IMG/VR virus record: IMGVR_UViG_3300042892_000963
Span: 1-57,591 of that record
DNA from: a virus
Length of the DNA: 57,591 bases
Reading direction: 5' to 3' (one strand)
The notes below the pieces were generated by a model. That model ran no database searches. It saw only the letters and a program-made list of their open reading frames with translations, and was not told the origin of the DNA. This document shows positions 55,543 through 57,591 of this stretch, one piece after another; the stretch's first letter is position 1, and every line of letters starts with the position of its first letter. The translations under genes and the position numbers were made by a program.

Positions 55543-55928
55543 TTATTAGACAAGACCAAAGACCTAACAAAATGATTTGGGTTACCTTCCGCAAAGAAGG
55601 TATTCACAAATATCCGGCCGCACTTACAGATGCCAACCTTGCTACAGGTGATGAGTATGATGTAAGTTTTCTAGGATATCCACATCGTCACATCTTCCAC
55701 TTTAAAGTTTGGATTGGTGTTACGCACGATGACCGCGATATCGAGTTCATTCAGTTTAAACGCTGGTTGGAAAAACTGTACGCAGAAGGTACACTCCAAC
55801 TAGACTACAAGAGTTGCGAGATGATGTCAGGCGATTTGTTTGACGCTATCTCCAATAAGTATCCAGGTCGCGAGATTTGGATTGAGGTCTCCGAAGACGG
55901 AGAAAATGGTTCATTCATCAAATACTAA
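55539..55928 (+). CDS. Possible T-fold protein related to QueD
   Basis: A 129-residue protein. YPHRHIFHFKVWIGV followed by DRDIEFIQFKRWLEKLY resembles the HGH-x-Y-x-V...D-F-x-x-L-K segment of T-fold enzymes (QueD, PTPS). LQLDYKSCEMMSGDLFDAIS and EIWIEVSEDGENG parallel the later LDH...PT-x-E-N-x-A...V-x-V-x-E segment. Exact metal ligands are not all conserved, so activity is uncertain. Its location between dpdA and folE fits a pathway role. Alternatively it is an unrelated conserved phage protein. Confidence 0.6.
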   Translation: MIIRQDQRPNKMIWVTFRKEGIHKYPAALTDANLATGDEYDVSFLGYPHRHIFHFKVWIGVTHDDRDIEFIQFKRWLEKLYAEGTLQLDYKSCEMMSGDLFDAISNKYPGREIWIEVSEDGENGSFIKY

Positions 55929-55939
55929 AAGGAACATCG

Positions 55940-56164
55940 ATGAAAAACTACAAGGACTACAGGTACTTTGAAAATCGTCCTGACGTTGTGAAAGTGTGGG
56001 AAGACCTTGAGGCCTACCACGATTGGTGCAGATTTCAACTCTGCGATTTCAACCCTGCAGATCTCTATCGTAGAGATTCTCAAAACTATGGATCGTATCT
56101 TGCCAGTAAGCGGCCAAGACGTCCATATCAAGGCAACAGACCAAACTTTCAAAAGAGAGGTTAA
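55940..56164 (+). CDS. Small conserved phage protein
   Basis: A 74-residue protein (MKNYKDYRYFENRPDVVKVW, CRFQLCDFNPADLYRRDSQN). Basic C-terminus (KRPRRPYQGNRPNFQKRG). Found in T4-like cyanophages; function unknown. AAAGGAACATCG is the ribosome site. Confidence 0.75.
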   Translation: MKNYKDYRYFENRPDVVKVWEDLEAYHDWCRFQLCDFNPADLYRRDSQNYGSYLASKRPRRPYQGNRPNFQKRG

Positions 56165-56167
56165 AAA

Positions 56168-57265
56168 ATGGCACGAGTTTTTCTTATTGATCTAGAAGCA
56201 GTTGAGACACGTTACACAGGTCAGTGGAAAACTCATGTGCCTGCGTTACTTAAAAAGGCAGGACACAATGTTCAAATTATATCTGGGCCTGAAGATATTC
56301 CTTCAGCCACTACTCCTGGTGCTTTTCTTAATTTTGGTGGCACCAATATATACAAGTCTAGTCAAGTTGAGCAGATGGGCCGGTTATTTTGTAACGGAGC
56401 CGTTCATCCCGGCGATCACTTTATCTTTACTGATGCTTGGCATCCTGGTATCATAAACTTAAAGTACATGAGTGAGTTGTTGGGTATTCCCGTAACTACA
56501 CATGGCTTATGGCATGCTGGCAGTTATGATCCACAGGACTTCTTAGGACGTCTTGTTGGAGATAAACCCTGGGTACGTCATGCAGAGAAGAGTTTCTACC
56601 ACGCTTTTGATCACAACTACTTTGCCACAGACTTTCACATTCATATGTTTTACGAGAATTTGATTCAACCTGATCCGGATCGTAAAGTAAGTATGTACAA
56701 GACTGTATTTGATGATACTTTATTCACCGACAAGGTTGTTCGCACAGGATGGCCCATGGAGTATATGACTGATACTCTACTCATGTACAAGAATATGCCC
56801 AAGCGTGATCTTATCTTGTTCCCGCATCGTATTGCTCCTGAGAAGCAGGTCGAAATCTTTCGTGACCTAAAACATCATTTGCCTCAATATGAGTTTGTTG
56901 TTTGTCAAGATCAACAACTAACAAAAAATGAATACCATAATTTACTAGGTGAAGCTAAAATGGTGTTTAGTGCTAACTTACAAGAAACACTAGGCATCAG
57001 TTGGTATGAAGGTGCTATAGTAGATGCTATCCCAATGGTTCCCGATAGACTAAGCTACAGCGAAATGGCGATGGACACATTTAAGTATCCTAGCAAATGG
57101 ACTGAATCGTTTGACGCTTACACTGTACATCGTCCAGACATCTGTAAAACAATTATAGAGCATATGGAAAATTACAGAACTCGTATACCTAGCCTAAATA
57201 AACAGGTAGATATACTAAAAGAAAACTTTTTTAGTTGCAATAAACTATTAGAGATGTTAAAATAA
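56168..57265 (+). CDS. GT-B-fold glycosyltransferase
   Basis: A 365-residue protein. An N-terminal Rossmann domain (ARVFLIDLEAVETRYTGQWK, LLKKAGHNVQIISGPEDIPS), and a C-terminal domain with LILFPHRIAPEKQVEIF and MVFSANLQETLGISWYEGAI followed by PMVPDRLSYSEMA. This is the E-x-x-G-x-x-x-x-E-G/A...P-x-x-P-D-R pattern of GT4-like retaining enzymes. It is encoded between dpdA and folE, so a DNA-base, nucleotide or deazaguanine acceptor is possible by context; a cell-surface acceptor is the alternative. Confidence 0.7.
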   Translation: MARVFLIDLEAVETRYTGQWKTHVPALLKKAGHNVQIISGPEDIPSATTPGAFLNFGGTNIYKSSQVEQMGRLFCNGAVHPGDHFIFTDAWHPGIINLKYMSELLGIPVTTHGLWHAGSYDPQDFLGRLVGDKPWVRHAEKSFYHAFDHNYFATDFHIHMFYENLIQPDPDRKVSMYKTVFDDTLFTDKVVRTGWPMEYMTDTLLMYKNMPKRDLILFPHRIAPEKQVEIFRDLKHHLPQYEFVVCQDQQLTKNEYHNLLGEAKMVFSANLQETLGISWYEGAIVDAIPMVPDRLSYSEMAMDTFKYPSKWTESFDAYTVHRPDICKTIIEHMENYRTRIPSLNKQVDILKENFFSCNKLLEMLK

Positions 57266-57307
57266 TATAATATATGTCATCCACGACATTAACTCGGAGA
57301 AACTCAA

Positions 57308-57591
57308 TTGACAGATAAAAAAGAAACAGGCCTAGACGCAATGGCAGGCGATGGCGGATATCAAGAAGCATACCTAGGCGATCACATCCGCTTTAAAATG
57401 AAACGTGAGGGCAAACGTTTCTGGGCAGGTGACAACATTAGTGATTACCTGCACGAAGGCGACATAGAAAAACTAATCGACGAAGCAACTCCTGCATTTG
57501 AACAAGTGCTAGATAGTTTGCTTATTGATCGTGAAAACGATCCCAACAGTAAAGGTACTGCAAGACGACTTGCCAAGATGTACTTTAATGA
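57308..57591 (+). CDS. folE: GTP cyclohydrolase I, N-terminal part (cut by the window edge)
   Basis: The frame starts at TTG 57308 with CGGAGAA upstream and runs off the end. GDNISDYLHEGDIEKLIDEA and NDPNSKGTARRLAKMYFN match the N-terminal helices of FolE (D-x-x-R-E-G-x-x-x-T-P-x-R-V-A-K-M-Y). FolE makes 7,8-dihydroneopterin triphosphate from GTP, the first step of 7-deazaguanine synthesis. The catalytic residues lie beyond the window. TATAAT at 57266-57271 may be a promoter -10. Confidence 0.8.
   Translation, partial: MTDKKETGLDAMAGDGGYQEAYLGDHIRFKMKREGKRFWAGDNISDYLHEGDIEKLIDEATPAFEQVLDSLLIDRENDPNSKGTARRLAKMYFN

Noticed and set aside
1-57591. tRNA genes, CRISPR arrays, insertion sequences, attachment sites
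   Set aside because: No cloverleaf-forming sequence was found in the few intergenic gaps, no regular spaced repeats, no transposase or integrase, and no terminal repeats. A tRNAscan-SE run would settle the tRNA point.

Overview
The window is a gene-dense segment of a T4-like myovirus (class Caudoviricetes). Its closest relatives are probably the large marine or freshwater cyanophage/pelagiphage-type T4-like phages. Three kinds of evidence support this. First, T4 replication genes are present: DNA polymerase gp43, sliding clamp gp45 and clamp-loader ATPase gp44. Second, there is a DsbA-like small protein, PhoH, MazG, a GroES-like co-chaperonin and a very large tail-fibre block. Third, T4-type late-promoter boxes (NATAAATA) recur alongside near-perfect host sigma-70 promoters. 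Nearly all genes lie on the + strand, with ATGA/TAATG stop-start overlaps. Only three genes are on the - strand. No tRNA, CRISPR array, insertion sequence or integrase was seen. The host is very probably a Gram-negative bacterium with LPS, because the phage carries Kdo synthesis genes and a two-component spanin. The ISC-type (not SUF-type) Fe-S genes and consensus sigma-70 promoters point to a proteobacterium, but this is inference.

Layout: 0-0.8 kb, CMP-Kdo synthetase. 0.7-4.3 kb, a promoter-led block of early genes of unknown function ending at a terminator. 4.3-9.3 kb, two paralogous fibre proteins, a sialyltransferase-like protein, QueD, KdsA and a GT8-like glycosyltransferase. 9.3-12.3 kb, UV-damage endonuclease, a Lys/Ala/Pro-rich basic protein (- strand), an Fe/Mn superoxide dismutase, IscU, IscA and a zinc-finger protein (- strand). 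12.4-28.1 kb, a seven-gene fibre/adhesin locus including a 2513-residue protein. 28.1-34.4 kb, small genes plus GroES-like, MazG-like, cytidylyltransferase, gp44, a radical-SAM twitch protein and PhoH (- strand). 34.5-38.6 kb, two late unknown proteins and a lysis cassette (GH19 endolysin, i-spanin with an o-spanin nested in another frame, holin, small membrane proteins). 38.6-42.9 kb, DnaJ-like and ClpA-like chaperones with two unknown proteins. 42.9-47.9 kb, lysine-rich putative capsid-core/internal proteins, an NMN-adenylyltransferase-like protein and a second A-type Fe-S carrier. 47.9-52.4 kb, DsbA-like protein, gp43 and gp45. 52.4-57.6 kb, a DpdA-like tRNA-guanine-transglycosylase homologue, small conserved genes, a possible T-fold protein, a GT-B glycosyltransferase and the start of FolE.

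Three functional themes stand out. (1) FolE, QueD and DpdA form part of a 7-deazaguanine DNA-modification pathway, with a glycosyltransferase next to it. (2) Superoxide dismutase, IscU, two A-type carriers and a radical-SAM enzyme form an iron/oxidative-stress module. The SOD starts with a peptide that looks like a T4 capsid-targeting sequence, so it may be packaged in the virion. (3) DnaJ, ClpA with a ClpP-docking IGF loop, and GroES suggest takeover of host protein quality control. Regulatory architecture is also unusual. Two sigma-70 promoters sit exactly where their transcripts would begin at the ATG (leaderless), and two promoters are nested inside terminator hairpins.
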